Shown piece after piece: positions 11,445 through 24,165 of a stretch of DNA of 64,000 nt (position 1 is its first letter; the number at the start of each line of letters is the position of its first letter). The stretch is from Plumapathes pennacea. Lineage: Eukaryota > Cnidaria > Anthozoa > Antipatharia > Myriopathidae. The translations under genes were made by a program, and so were the position numbers. The DNA is taken from contig OZ038462.1 of NCBI GenBank assembly GCA_964036295.1, positions 35,112,355 to 35,176,354 of the forward strand, given 5' to 3'. The notes below the pieces were generated by a model, which was not told where the DNA came from, made no database searches, and saw nothing but the letters and a program-made list of their open reading frames with translations.

Positions 11445-14400
11445 CAACTCCCCTCACATGAAGAAAATAGAAACAGCAATAAACTCCATGTCTTTTAGTC
11501 AGCATGGAACCTCCCCTCACATGAAATGATTGGTCTACAGGGAGCTCTGACATAAAGTACCATAATCCACATTTAATTTTAGTCAGAGTTGGACCTCCCC
11601 TCGCATGAAATGGTTGGTCTACAGGGAGCTCTGATATACAGGATGTAACATAATCCACATTCAATTTTAGTCAGAGTTGGACCTCCCCTCGCATGAAATG
11701 GTTGGTCTACAGGGAGCTCTGATTTTCAGGACGTAACATAATCCACATTCAATTTTAGTCAGAGTTGGACCTCCCCTCGCATGAAATGGTTGGTCTACAG
11801 GGAGCTCTGATATACAGGATGTAACATAATCCACATTCAATTTTAGTCAGAGTTGAACCTCCCCTCGCATGAAATGGTTGGTCTACAGGGAGCTCTGATA
11901 TACAGGACGTAACATAATCCACATTCAATTTTAGTCAGAGATGGACCTCCCCTCGCATGAAATGGTTGGTCTACAGGGAGCTCTGATATACAAGACGTAA
12001 CATAATCCACATTCAATTTTAGTCAGAGATGGACCTCCCCTCGCATGAAATGGTTGGTCTACAGGGAGCTCTGATTTTCAGGACGTAACATAATCCACAT
12101 TCAATTTTAGTCAGAGTTGGACCTCCCCTCGCATGAAATGGTTGGTCTACAGGGAGCTCTGATATACAGGATGTAACATAATCCACATTCAATTTTAGTC
12201 AGAGTTGAACCTCCCCTCGCATGAAATGGTTGGTCTACAGGGAGCTCTGATATACAGGACGTAACATAATCCACATTCAATTTTAGTCAGAGATGGACCT
12301 CCCCTCGCATGAAATGGTTGGTCTACAGGGAGCTCTGATATACAGGATGTAACATAATCCACATTCAATTTTAGTCAGAGATGGACCTCCCCTCGCATGA
12401 AATGGTTGGTCTACAGGGAGCTCTGATATACAAGACGTAACATAATCCACATTCAATTTTAGTCAGAGATGGACCTCCCCTCGCATGAAATGGTTGGTCT
12501 ACAGGGAGCTCTGATATACAGGATGTAACATAATCCACATTCATTTTTAGTCAGAGTTGGACCTCCCCTCGCATGAAATGCTTGGTCTACAGGGAGCTCT
12601 GATATACAGGATGTAACATAATCCACATTCAATTTTAGTCAGAGGTGGACCTCCCCTCGCATGAAATGGTTGGTCTACAGGGAGCTCTGATATACAGGAT
12701 GTAACATAATCCACATTCAATTTTAGTCAGAGTTGAACCTCCCCTCGCATGAAATGGTTGGTCTACAGGGAGCTCTGATATACAGGATGTAACATAATCC
12801 ACATTCAATTTTAGTCAGAGATGGACCTCCCCTCGCATGAAATGGTTGGTCTACAGGGAGCTCTGATATACAGGACGTAACATTTTCTACATTCAATTTT
12901 AGTCAGAGTGACATCTCCCCTCACATGAAATGGTTGGTCTACAGGCAGCTCTGATATACAGGACGTAACATAATCCACATTCAATTTTAGTCAGAGTGGT
13001 ATTCCCCTCACATGAAATGGCTGGTCTTCAGGGAACTCTGAGATAGTCCTTCTTATACTGGTCTCTATGCATCTAATTATCTTGCCGAATAATAAGTCTA
13101 CATATGATTTCCTTTAGAGCAACAAGTTCATATTTGTAATGGTTGGTATACAGGGAGCTCTGATATACAGGATGTACCATAATCTACATTCAATTTTAGT
13201 CACAGTGACATCTCACCTCCCATGCAATGGTTCGTCTACATAGAGCTCTGATATAAAAGACATACCATAATCCACATTCAGTTTTGGTCAGAGTTGGACC
13301 TCCCCTCGCATGAAATGGTTGGTCTACAGGAAGCTCTGATATACAGGACGTAACATAATCCACATTCAATTTTAGTCAGAGTGACATCTCCCCTCGCATG
13401 AAATGGTTGGTCTACAGGGAGCTCTGATATACAGGATGTAACATAATCCACATTCAATTTTAGTCAGAGTTGAAACCTCCCCTCGCATGAAATGGTTGGT
13501 CTACAGGGAGCTCTGATATACAGGACGTAACATAATCCACATTCAATTTTAGTCAGAGTTGGACCTCCCCTCGCATGAAATGCTTGGTCTACAGGGAGCT
13601 CTGATTTTCAGGATGTAACATAATCCACATTCAATTTTAGTCAGAGTGACATCTCCCCTCGCATGAAATGGTTGGTCTACAGGGAGCTCTGATATACAGG
13701 ATGTAACATAATCCACATTCAATTTTAGTCAGAGTTGAAACCTCCCCTCGCATGAAATGGTTGGTCTACAGGGAGCTCTGATATACAGGACGTAACATAA
13801 TCCACATTCAATTTTAGTCAGAGTTGGACCTCCCCTCGCATGAAATGCTTGGTCTACAGGGAGCTCTGATTTTCAGGATGTAACATAATCCACATTCAAT
13901 TTTAGTCAGAGTTGAACCTCCCCTCGCATGAAATGCTTGGTCTACAGGGAGCTCTGATATACAGGACGTAACATAATCCACATTCAATTTTAGTCAGAGT
14001 GACATCTCCCCTCGCATGAAATGGTTGGTCTACAGGGAGCTCTGATATACAGGACATAACATAATCCACATTCAATTTTACTCAGAGTTGAACCTCCCCT
14101 CGCATCAAATGGTTGGTCTTCAGGGAGCTCTGATATACAGGACGTAACATAATCCACATTCAATTTAGTCAGAGTGACATCTCCCCTCGCATGAAATGGT
14201 TGGTCTACAGGGAGCTCTGATATACAGGACATAACATAATCCACATTCAATTTTAGTCAGTGGTATTCCCCTCACATGAAATGGCTGGTCTTCAGGGAAC
14301 TCTGAGATAGTCCTTCTTATACTGGTCTCTACACATCTAATTATCTTGCCGAATAATAAGTCTACATATGATTTCCTTTGGAGCAACAAGTTCATATTTG

Positions 14401-16290
14401 TAATGGTTGGTCTACAGGGAGCTCTGATATACAGGACATAAGATAATCCACATTCAATTTTAGTCAGTGGTATTCCCCTCACATGAAATGGCTGGTCTTC
14501 AGGGAACTCTGAGATAGTCCTTCTTATACTGGTCTCTACACATCTAATTATCTTGCCGAATAATAAGTCTACATATGATTTCCTTTAGAGCAACAAGTTC
14601 ATATTTGTAATGGTTGGTCTACAGGGAGCTCTGATATACAGGATGTACTATAATCCACATTCAATTTTAGTCAGAGTTGGACCTCCCCTCGCATGAAATG
14701 GTTGGTCTACAGGGAGCTCTGATATACAGGACGTAACATAATCCACATTCAATTTTAGTCCGAGTGACATCTCCCCTCGCATGAAATGGTTGGTCTACAG
14801 GGAGCTCTGATATACAGGACACAACATAATCCACATTCAATTTTAGTCAGAGTTGGACCTCCCCTCACATGAAATGGTTGGTCTACAGGGAGCTCTGATT
14901 TTCAGTACGTAACATAATCCACATTCAATTTTAGTCAGAGTTGGACCTCCCCTCGCATGAAATGGTTGGTCTACAGGGAGCTCTGATATACAGGACGTAA
15001 CATAATCCACATTCAATTTTAGTCAGAGATGGACCTCCCATCACATGAAATGGTTGGTCTACAGGGAGCTTTGATATACAGGACGTAACATAATCCACAT
15101 TCGATTTTAGTCAGAGTGACATCTCCCCTCGCATGAAATGGTTGGTCTACAGGGAGCTCTGATATACAGGACACAACATAATCCACATTCAATTTTAGTC
15201 AGAGTTGGACCTCCCCTCACATGAAATGGTTGGTCTGCAGGGAGCTCTGATTTTCAGTACGTAACATAATCCACATTCAATTTTAGTCAGAGTTGGACCT
15301 CCCCTCGCATGAAATGGTTGGTCTACAGGGAGCTCTGATATACAGGACGTAACATAATCCACATTCAATTTTAGTCAGAGATGGACCTCCCCTCACATGA
15401 AATGGTTGGTCTACAGGGAGCTCTGATATACAGGACGTAACATAATCCACATTCAATTTTAGTCAGAGTGACATTTCCCCTCGCATGAAATGGTTGGTCT
15501 ACAGGGAGCTCTGATATACAGGACACAACATAATCCACATTCAATTTTAGTCAGAGTTGGACCTCCCCTCACATGAAATGGTTGGTCTACAGGGAGCTCT
15601 GATATACAGGATGTAACATAATCCACATTCAATTTTAGTCAGAGTTGAACCTCCCCTCGCATGAAATGGTTGGTCTACAGGGAGCTCTGATATACAGGAC
15701 GTAGCATAATCCACATTCAATTTTAGTCAGAGATGGACCTCCCCTCGCATGAAATGGTTGGTCTACAGGGAGCTCTGATATACAGGATGTAACATAATCC
15801 ACATTCAATTTTAGTCGGAGATGGACCTCCCCTCGCATGAAATGGTTGGTCTACAGGGAGCTCTGATATACAGGATGTAACATAATCCACATTCAATTTT
15901 AGTCAGAGATGGACCTCCCCTCGCATGAAATGCTTGGTCTACAGGGAGCTCTGATATACAGGATGTAACATAATCCACATTCAATTTTAGTCAGAGTTGA
16001 ACCTCCCCTCGCATGAAATGGTTGGTCTACAGGGAGCTCTGATATACAGGATGTAACATAATCCACATTCAATTTTAGTCAGAGACGGACCTCCCCTCGC
16101 ATGAAATGGTTGGTCTGCAGGGAGCTCTGATATACAGGATGTAACATAATCCACATTCAATTTTAGTCAGAGTTGAACCTCCCCTCGCATGAAATGGTTG
16201 GTCTACAGGGAGCTCTGATATACAGGATGTAACATAATCCACATTCAATTTTAGTCAGAGTTGTATTCCCCTCACATGAAATGGCCGGTC
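11445..16290. repeat. 88-bp satellite array
   Basis: A unit of exactly 88 bp (AGTCAGAGTTGG recurs at 11,581, 11,669 and 11,757) repeats roughly fifty times. The core reads CCTCCCCTCGCATGAAATGG, then TTGGTCTACAGGGAGCTCTG, then ACATAATCCACATTCAATTT. Units fall into types that differ after AGTCAGAG (TTGGACC, ATGGACC, TTGAACC or TGACATC) and after GCTCTGA (TATACAGG or TTTTCAGG). Types recur in blocks, a sign of higher-order amplification. Four longer interruptions, starting CTCTGAGATAGTCCTT, occur at about 13,040, 14,300, 14,510 and 16,300. As 88 is not a multiple of three, the minus-strand ORFs shift frame every unit and are not genes. Confidence 0.95.
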
Positions 16291-18000
16291 TTTTTGGAGC
16301 TCTGAGATAGTCCTTGTTATGCTGGTCTTTATGCACCTAATTATCTTGCTGAATAACAAGTCTACATATGATTTCCTTCAGAGCAACAAGTTGATATGGG
16401 CTTTTCTAATCCAAAGAGTCCATGTGTAGTTTTAGTCAGAGTGGAACTGTCCCTGCAGAAAATGTTGGTCTTCAGAGAGCTCTGAGGTCTTCATGCATAA
16501 ATCATGCATCTTGATGTATAGCGAGTGCATGCAGTACATGCCTTTAGTCCATAGAGTCCATGTGTACTTTTAGTCAAAGTGGAATCTGTCCTTGCAGAAG
16601 ATGGATGGTCTTCTTCAGCTGATACACTGTATTGGTGCATAAAACTACCATCCGTATAGGCCTAAATTTGCCAATCATGTCTGGCTGTTCCAGCTGAGTA
16701 AAAGTATGCAACTTGACCAGTACAACCTCTGTCAGTCTAAAGATCTTCCATTCAGGTCCAACTGTTCAAGAAGAGTAAAAGAATCTTGATCAGTCCAGAA
16801 AAGTACGGTAATGCACCTCTGTCAGACTTAAAATCTTCCACTCAGGTCCACCTGTGAAACTCAACTTACATGTAACAGTTCAAGATGAGTAAAAGAACAC
16901 AACTTGCCCAGTCCAGCAAAGTAACAATCATATACTGACACCATCTAATTGCTAATCCGTCAAAATATCTTCCATTGAAGTTCAGTGGAAAAACACCTCC
17001 TAATTGGTCCAGCCAAGCAAAAGAACCCCACAATAACAAGTCCGTGTACATGTTTTTAAACCAAAGTGGACTCTCCACGCTTGTGTCTTCAGTATTGTGT
17101 GATGTTCAGGTACTTTAGTAGAAGACCAGTAGTTGGGCTCCGAATGTTTCCTACAACAGAAGAATTCTGAGGAATTATTCAGAAATTCTGTGATTCTCAC
17201 GATTCTGCGAGTTAAATTATGGTTGATAGAGTAGTGAATCACCACCACCAGAAGGAGGCAAACAGGGTCCACTGTGGCCGCACAAAGGGAAAGAAATGGC
17301 AGCCTGCCATTGCTACTGTACCAATGAAAACAATGGCCTCCAACTACAGGAAGAAAAACTGCTAGATAAGAGCTACAGGGGCAGAGTGACTACAGAAGTT
17401 GTCTCACTCAGAAATGTACAGTAGCAAAGAACTTTGAGTAGTGTGAGCAGGCTAAGACAAGCCAAGACTCGAACAGGTGCCAAGTTTATTTGCAGCAGCA
17501 ATGCTCTTTTGGTATTCACTAACATACCCCTGGATCATGGCTACCAGCTTGGCTACTACCTTCCACCACTCATTTGGGAGGTACTGATAGCTGAGGCTGC
17601 CTTATGGATTATCCAGTGGGCCAGAAGAGAATCAAGTCTATCTTGCCAAAAAAATCCATGTGTACTTTTAGTCCGAGTGGAATCTGCCCTTGCAGAAAAT
17701 GGATGGTCCTTGGGAGCTCTGAGATGGTCCTTCTTAGAGTTCATACATGCTTCTGGTCCAACTTGAGTTCAAGTGGAATCTGGCCAATACAGAAATGGTT
17801 GGTCTTCAAGAAGCTCTGAGATGGTCCTTCTCAGTTTGTCTTAATGCATAAAAATCCTGTCTTGCTAAACAACGAGTCCATTATGTGTACATTTCTAGTC
17901 CAAATAGTCCATATGTACAATTAGTCAATATGGAATCTGCCCTCACAGAATCATGGCTTCATGGAGCACCGAGAGTCGGCCTGACATTCAAGATGCTCGA
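16290..18000. repeat. Diverged flank of the satellite with longer units
   Basis: Degenerate relatives of the 88-bp unit appear inside a longer module: AGTGGAATCTG(C/T)CC, TGGTCTTCA, GAGCTCTGAGATGGTCC, then AGTCCATGTGTACTTTTAGTC. Copies are seen near 16,430, 16,560, 17,650, 17,770 and 17,900. They may be the older form from which the homogeneous array arose. Confidence 0.6.
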
Positions 18001-18970
18001 CTAGATTGGATCTCAGAACTCGGCATTTAGAACTTGGAGGATTCAGAAGTTGAAAGATTAACAGTTGCAAGAAGAAGCTGGAAAATCAATACTTTGATCT
18101 AAAAGTAAAGATCCAAACCCAGAAGATTGGTAATGATTGGCATCAGAATACACTGTACAAATAAAATAATGAATGAACAAAATGAACAAAAAAAATAAAG
18201 TTGGGAAGTAGAAAAATGAACTATGTGATTCTCCAGAAAGCAGACAGGAAGCTTTATGACTCATGACACCTGGAGCCATGGAATGAAGCAGGCAATTAAA
18301 ATAAGCATAACCTTAGTATGTACATGCAGTGACCCAAGAGAACAGAGTGAAAGCTTGGACGAGCCTTTGGCCATCAATAGCATGGGAACATTAGGGTTAT
18401 AGGTTATGGTTACGGGTTATGGTTAAGTTCCCAGTCCACTGGATCAGCCAAAGGCACTTTGGATAAATTTTAAAGGCACGATGGAAGAAACAAGGCCATA
18501 ATCTGGAATGGCTGAAATTGGCCCTCACACCATACCAAGGGTAAATCAGCAAGGTATAGACAACAGACAGCAGTCAATACTCATGGAACCAGCAGTATTT
18601 AGAGGGCTGGTGGTAGGGAAAGCAGTAGCATCATCTATGCAGTATTCTCTCAACCATGTGAGAAAGTAGTCAAGTGACACAGTCAAATATATATCTCATT
18701 TTCCATTCTATACATTTTACTCAGAGATTTGAAGGATTGTACTGTAGAACCCAGAAGATCAGAACAAAAGATCAGAACAGAGAACAGAGTTTGAATGTGG
18801 GAGATCAACAGTTGGATGAAAAACTCAATCACACTCAGAAATAGAAGGATTTATAGTAGTGATCAACCTAACACATTATGAACACTGTTGACAAAGACCA
18901 AGGATGAGGAAGCACTGAAAAATAGACTTCAAAGTACCAGAACAGATTTCAAAACCAGTGGATACACATT
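18000..18970. other. Intergenic, no gene recognised
   Basis: AT-rich sequence. Near 18,390-18,425 a short imperfect run (ATTAGGGTTATAGGTTATGG) resembles telomeric TTAGGG but is too short and irregular to be an interstitial telomere. Confidence 0.45.
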
Positions 18971-18974
18971 ATGT

Positions 18975-19865
18975 ACACTCCACCTAACTCTTGAACAGAT
19001 GGTTTCAACAGGGCTTGCTTCAGTTGTTGGAGTGTCGGGTCATCATTGGTTTGAATCCCTTGAAGTCTTCATTTAGATTATCAACAGTTCCATTTTTTAT
19101 GTACAATCTGTTTCAATCTCGTCTTTATCACATAACAGGTAGAAATGCCATACAATTCTTGACCAGCTACTTTCAACAAAACTTAATTCGAACAGCAGGT
19201 CAGGTGGTAGATTATTGATCATAAAGGGTTCAATTTTTTTATCCACCATCTATGTGCATATAATCTGCTTCATTCTTATCATATCCTGTGTCTGACAAAC
19301 TCCATTTAATCCTTGACCAGCTACTTCCAACACTATTTAATTTGTACTGTAGGTCAATTAGTAGAGCATCAGTTAATCATGGATTTGAATTCCATTTTTT
19401 TTCCAGCCACATTCATGTGGTTCATTCTCATCATATCCTATATCTGACATAAACTCCACTTAATTCTCCAGACCAGCTGCTTCCAACACCACTGAATTTG
19501 TACTGTACGGTCAATTAATAGAGCATCAGTTAATCATGGATTTGAATTCCATTTTTTTCCAGCCACATTCATGTGGTTTATTCTCATCATATCCTGTATC
19601 TGACATAAATCCACTTAATTCTTGACCAGCTGCTTTCAACAAAGAGCTCAATTCATACAGTAGCTCAGGGTAGCTGAGCATCAGCTGTTGATCATGGGTT
19701 TGAATCCCATTCAACTTTGTTTTATTTGTTATCTGCAGTACATATAATTTGCATAATTCTGATAATGACACTTGTGTATATTCAGCTTAATTATTGATCT
19801 TGTTTCAATAAAGTTTTATAGCTTTCAGTTGGTAAAGCATCATTCTTTGAAACTCCGAGATACAC
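18975..19865 (+). repeat. Tandem array of tRNA-like (SINE-like) units
   Basis: Five or six units of roughly 150-180 bp each carry a tRNA-like block. The best preserved is 19,661-19,708: a D-arm-like TAGCTCAGGGTAGCTGAGC, a middle stem, and a T-arm GGGTTTGAATCCC that matches the pol III B box with one change. Weaker copies of the B box lie at about 19,048, 19,227, 19,381, 19,538 and 19,848. Between blocks the sequence CTTGACCAGCTGCTTCCAAC recurs. tRNA-derived SINEs are normally dispersed; this one is in tandem. No unit folds as a clean functional tRNA by eye. Confidence 0.6.
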
Positions 19866-19869
19866 CATA

Positions 19870-21550
19870 CAACCTGTACAGTATACTGCAGGTATTGAAT
19901 TGCATGAATGACACTGATTTCGGCATCTCAACACCAAAATGATTTTAATTGGGTTGGGCTTGCTGGCCCCTTACTGCATTGTGTATATCACTGTCAACTT
20001 CATATGAAGGGAGTTTGCATGGTATGTAATCCTGGCCAAAGCATTTCGAAGAAAATCAATAAGACATTATTTACTGGCAGGAAGTTGCACAGGAAAATCA
20101 TGTTTAAAATTTCCTAAATTTCACACTTTACAGTACATAACAGACATACACAGACATGACCTTATATGTGGTACAAAGTTCCATCTAAATAAACATGCAT
20201 TTCTCATCTGGTCTCCTAAACCCAACCGCGTGCTGCGCGCCAAAAACCGAAAGAAAAAGTCCTACAGGGGAGGCCCACCATACCACAAAAGGGGTGGAAC
20301 CTCCAGATAGTCTGGCCAGTTCTGATGCCTGAGTCTGATGTGATGATATGATCTGAGAATTTAATGGCAAACTTCCAAATTAAAGATCAACCTCAAGCAT
20401 CAGTTCTGGGACAAGAAATGCAGGAACATCTGTACCAGCTGGCCAACACAAAAATCACATTACTAAGAATTTCAGGCTCTTTTTGAATGTCCAAATGAAT
20501 GCAATCAGAAGTTTCCTTTACCTTCTGCAATATTCAATAAGTTACTGTACATTGCAGTTTGGCTTTTCATTGAATACCATGTTTCCATCCAAACTGGTGC
20601 TAGAAACAATGCAATGAATTCCATATTACTGCTTTGTGATTTCATGCTTGCAAAACTGCATGCAATCATTTCACAGCATGTCATGATTTCCCTGTACTGT
20701 TTACCCACTGTCTTCCTTCTAGCCTCTCTATTCTTGGATGTCAAGACTGGCAGGTTACTTATTTTTAGGACGAATCGCCCCCGTAACCGTGGTCTCCTTC
20801 CTGTCTTCCCCAGTGGCCCAGTGAGCTCAGAGTGGAAGATCAAGTCAGAGGGAGTGACAGAAAGAGTGAAAGAGTAAACCAATACATGCAGCCAAGAATA
20901 GAGTCTACTTGCCTGTGGCTGGGGGAACCACAAAATGACTGCCTATCCTCTACAAGGGGGAGGGTTCTACCAGGCCTTAGAAACAGAAAACCATCATTCT
21001 TGATCAGAACTGAGTCTCGTGCAGCTCAAGGCCTCCAGCTGGCCAACTAATGTGACAATTTTGGCAATTTCCTAGGTAGCCTGATTTTCCACAGAGCGTT
21101 TATATTCCTGTATTTATTTGACTGTTCTACCAAACAAATGCAAGACTTTTTCTCTGCAGACTGCAACATTTCCAATTGAATTAATGGCTGAGGTACAGTA
21201 CATCACATTAGCTGGGGTAGAACCCTAACTATGGTACTCAACAAGGCATCTGCTTGACTTGACTTGACTTGTGCTGTGTGAATCCCTTGCTTGTCCAGAA
21301 GATGTGCCAACAAAAAGGGTGCAACTGTTGGAAAGAGATGGCTATCACATATCAACTGAGAGGGGTGGGAGAGGGAATAATATTGCTCCAATAAAATTAA
21401 TAGATTGTAAATGTATCTGATACCATCGCTTGCTATTATTAAAGTGTACTGGTACACATTTGAGATTGCTACTGTACAATAGGGCTCTAAAAATTCTAAC
21501 ACAAGTGCAGTAATCCACATAATTTGTCTCAAAAATAAATATTAGTCTAC
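19870..21550. other. Intergenic, no gene recognised
   Basis: No domain-bearing ORF. A 142-codon minus-strand ORF at 20,505-20,933 shows no recognisable motif, no signal sequence and no supporting neighbour, and is not called. Confidence 0.45.
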
Positions 21551-21560
21551 TTAGACTGTT

Positions 21561-21930
21561 GGACACCAAAATTGCTAGCCAATGTCAAATTTTGCTAGCC
21601 CTGTGCCCCAGGCTGCTGTAGTTCAGAGGGAGACTAGCATAACTTCACACAAGAGTCAGAGAGAGCCAGAAAAATGTAACAGTATGTGTGCATGTACCTC
21701 ACTGCTGTTCTGACATTTCCCCCTTTCACTTGAGATACTCAGGATAGCCCATTTTTTGATACTCAGGACACCAAAATTGCTAGCCAATGTCAACTTTTGC
21801 TAGCCCTGTGTCCCAGGCTGCTGTAGTTCAGAGGGAGACTAGCATAATTTCACACAAGAGTCAGAGAGAGCCAGAAAACTGCTGTTCTGACATTTCCCCC
21901 TTTCACTTGAGATACTCAGGATAGCCCATC
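21561..21930. repeat. Tandem duplication, period about 205 bp
   Basis: GGACACCAAAATTGCTAGCC starts at 21,561 and again at 21,766, followed in both by GCTGCTGTAGTTCAGAGG and GAGACTAGCATAA. The block CATTTCCCCCTTTCACTTG is also repeated. Near-identity points to a recent two-copy duplication. Confidence 0.85.
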
Positions 21931-22370
21931 TCTCAGCTGTCACTGGAATGTGTGCAGTATCATCACAAACAGGAGGGACTGTGCCAACAAAAACTGCTGC
22001 ACCTGTGGAAAACAAAAATATATATTAGATGTCATTTCCCTTTCACTCCCAGATTCATGATGCAGATTCTCCCAACAACTCAACGGGAAAGTGTATGGTG
22101 ATGATGTAATGAGAACTGATAGTTTCAAATTGGGCTTTTTCCAATACTAATACAATACACTTCACTTCGCGCCTTTGCCAAATGGAGACATTCGAATACC
22201 GCGCGGCCCAGTTTGTTGTCAACAGTCCGATTATGGGCTCCGGTCGCACTCGTAACTTATCGACATTTGCGTCATTTCAAGTCTAAACAGCGCTTGTCAC
22301 TAAAAATATATGTCAGTAAGTTGCTACGAAACATTGAAGAAGCCGTCGTATTGCTCTCGATGCTGAGTTA

Positions 22371-22601
22371 AGCCTGGTTTCCATATAATCGTCTCTGACG
22401 TAAGGATCGTCTCTGTCGCACAATTTTTTGTCAAGCGATCGGGACGATTATATGGAAACACTCTTGCGATTGTTTCAAACGATCCTTACGTCAGAAGCGA
22501 CTCGATCGTCCCGATAGAACCGTGTTCTATCCTTGCGTCGACACAAAATTCTGCAACAGAGACGATCCTTACGTCAGAGACGATTATATGGAAACCAGGC
22601 T
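22371..22601. mobile_element. MITE with TTA target duplication
   Basis: A 231-bp element whose arms match over about 45 bp (AGCCTGGTTTCCATATAATC at both ends, inverted), flanked by TTA on both sides (22,368-22,370 and 22,602-22,604). Internal copies of the arm make it a multiple palindrome. TTA duplications are typical of the PIF/Harbinger superfamily, so a non-autonomous Harbinger-type element is inferred. Confidence 0.85.
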
Positions 22602-24017
22602 TTATTATCGACCAAACTTCCCAGTGCGACCGGGCCCATAATCTCTTGGATGTACACACATTTTTTAGTTCGCATAATTATGAGAAAATACCCAAGCTAC
22701 AAATCTTTTTCTCGATAGTTCCTGGGCTGGGACAATTCCTGGAGAAAACTTTCTTGAACATCACAGAAAGAACAAATATTAAAAACCGAGGCGTCGGGGC
22801 AAAATGATACGAGTTTTATATGAAAACGCACAGTAGAATTGTGTCGCGAAGTACGTGCGTTCTTACTGACTCGACATACAAAATAATCACCGAAATACCT
22901 ATTACCATGTTTCCTGGAGTGAAGCTCCGCCTTCCACATTTCTTCACTGTGCCAGGGCTCGATCTGTGATTGTATCCACATGCCCAACGTACACACAACA
23001 CGTCGGCCGGAGAGCTGAGCTGCGAGACGACCAGCGAAACAGTGTGAAAGCTTGAGATACAGTATCGCTATTTTCCGACGTTATTTACGTCTTCTAAGTT
23101 GGACTAACTTGTAATAAGACAGCCTTTAAAATTGCCGTGACGTGAAGGCATAAAGCGCGGCATTTGATAATGCTAGTTTGCACTTCCTTTCAAGGTTCAA
23201 ACGTATACCAAATAGAAACTTTCCTTGTACTTTTTTCCGCTGCAATACAGTACTTTGCACTCTTACCTTGTAATACCTTGAGAGTCAACTGAATACGTTC
23301 AGTAAGGTGGGAGTACGGAGACTGAACTTCGCCAACAACCCCGGTTCACCGCTCTCCTCGTGGCCGACTGAGTGAAAGAAATTTGAGAATACCGCGCGCT
23401 GCACTTGCCAACAGTGTCAAAATCCTATTGGGTGAAATATTGTGGCACGCATAATGCACGTGATACTGGCAAACGTGCTTTCTGTTGAGCGGGAAAAACT
23501 CGGGTAAACGTCGGCGTTGGATTCCGCTAAACAACCCTTCCCTCGCAAAACTTGCACAGTACTTAGGCCAGCAGGGGGACTGGAACTCTTCGCTGCTGAA
23601 ATATGCTGGATGTCGTTGTAAGTACTATAGCAGTGTCTCCTTCTGCACAGGCGATTTATGTGCGATTTCTGTCCATCGCCACGTGACCGGCAGTTTTTTC
23701 ACAAAGATTTGATTTTCGATGCAAGAGAGAACGTATTGTGCTGTCACGAATCACGACGGAATTCCTCGGTTCCAAATTTTTCAGGCAGCTGATCAAACAA
23801 TGAATTCTCTTTATGTTTATACCCATGCTATCCCTGGTGAGAAGAATTTGTATTTGAACGACGTGTCTATTTGAACCCGGTTCAACACTCGTCCACACGG
23901 CTCAGGAGGATCTAAACCCAACCGGCCTTGTTCATATGAGAAAAAGTTGGCTCGGGGACCCGAGTCACCCTCCTCCCTGGGGGAAGGGACAACTCGCGTT
24001 TACGGAAGCCTGTTAAT

Positions 24018-24165
24018 AATGGTAATAGGACTGAGTGGAGTCCGATTCGGTCTGTAATCATACGAATGATTACGAAATCGGACGACCGCGCTTCGCGGGA
24101 GTCTGATTTCGTAATCACGAGTATGATTACAGACCGACATCGGACGACACGAAGTCCTCTTACCA
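24018..24165. mobile_element. Short palindromic element
   Basis: The left arm starts GGTAATAGGAC and contains TCCGATTCGGTCTGTAATCAT; the right arm is its imperfect inverse, ending GTCCTCTTACC. The centre holds a CGCGCTTCGCG hairpin. The related words CCGATTACAGAACAA occur twice at 25,082-25,120. Confidence 0.65.

Noticed and set aside
11401..15838. Minus-strand ORFs repeating NVDYVTSCISELPVDQPF-like protein
   Set aside because: They are translations of the 88-bp satellite. The unit length is not a multiple of three, frames change every unit, and stops recur every few units.
20505..20933. 142-codon minus-strand ORF
   Set aside because: No motif, no signal peptide, no splice context; it lies in repeat-rich intergenic DNA.
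23485..23616. Plus-strand open stretch ending at a gtaagt donor
   Set aside because: No in-frame ATG, no clear acceptor upstream and no recognisable downstream exon.
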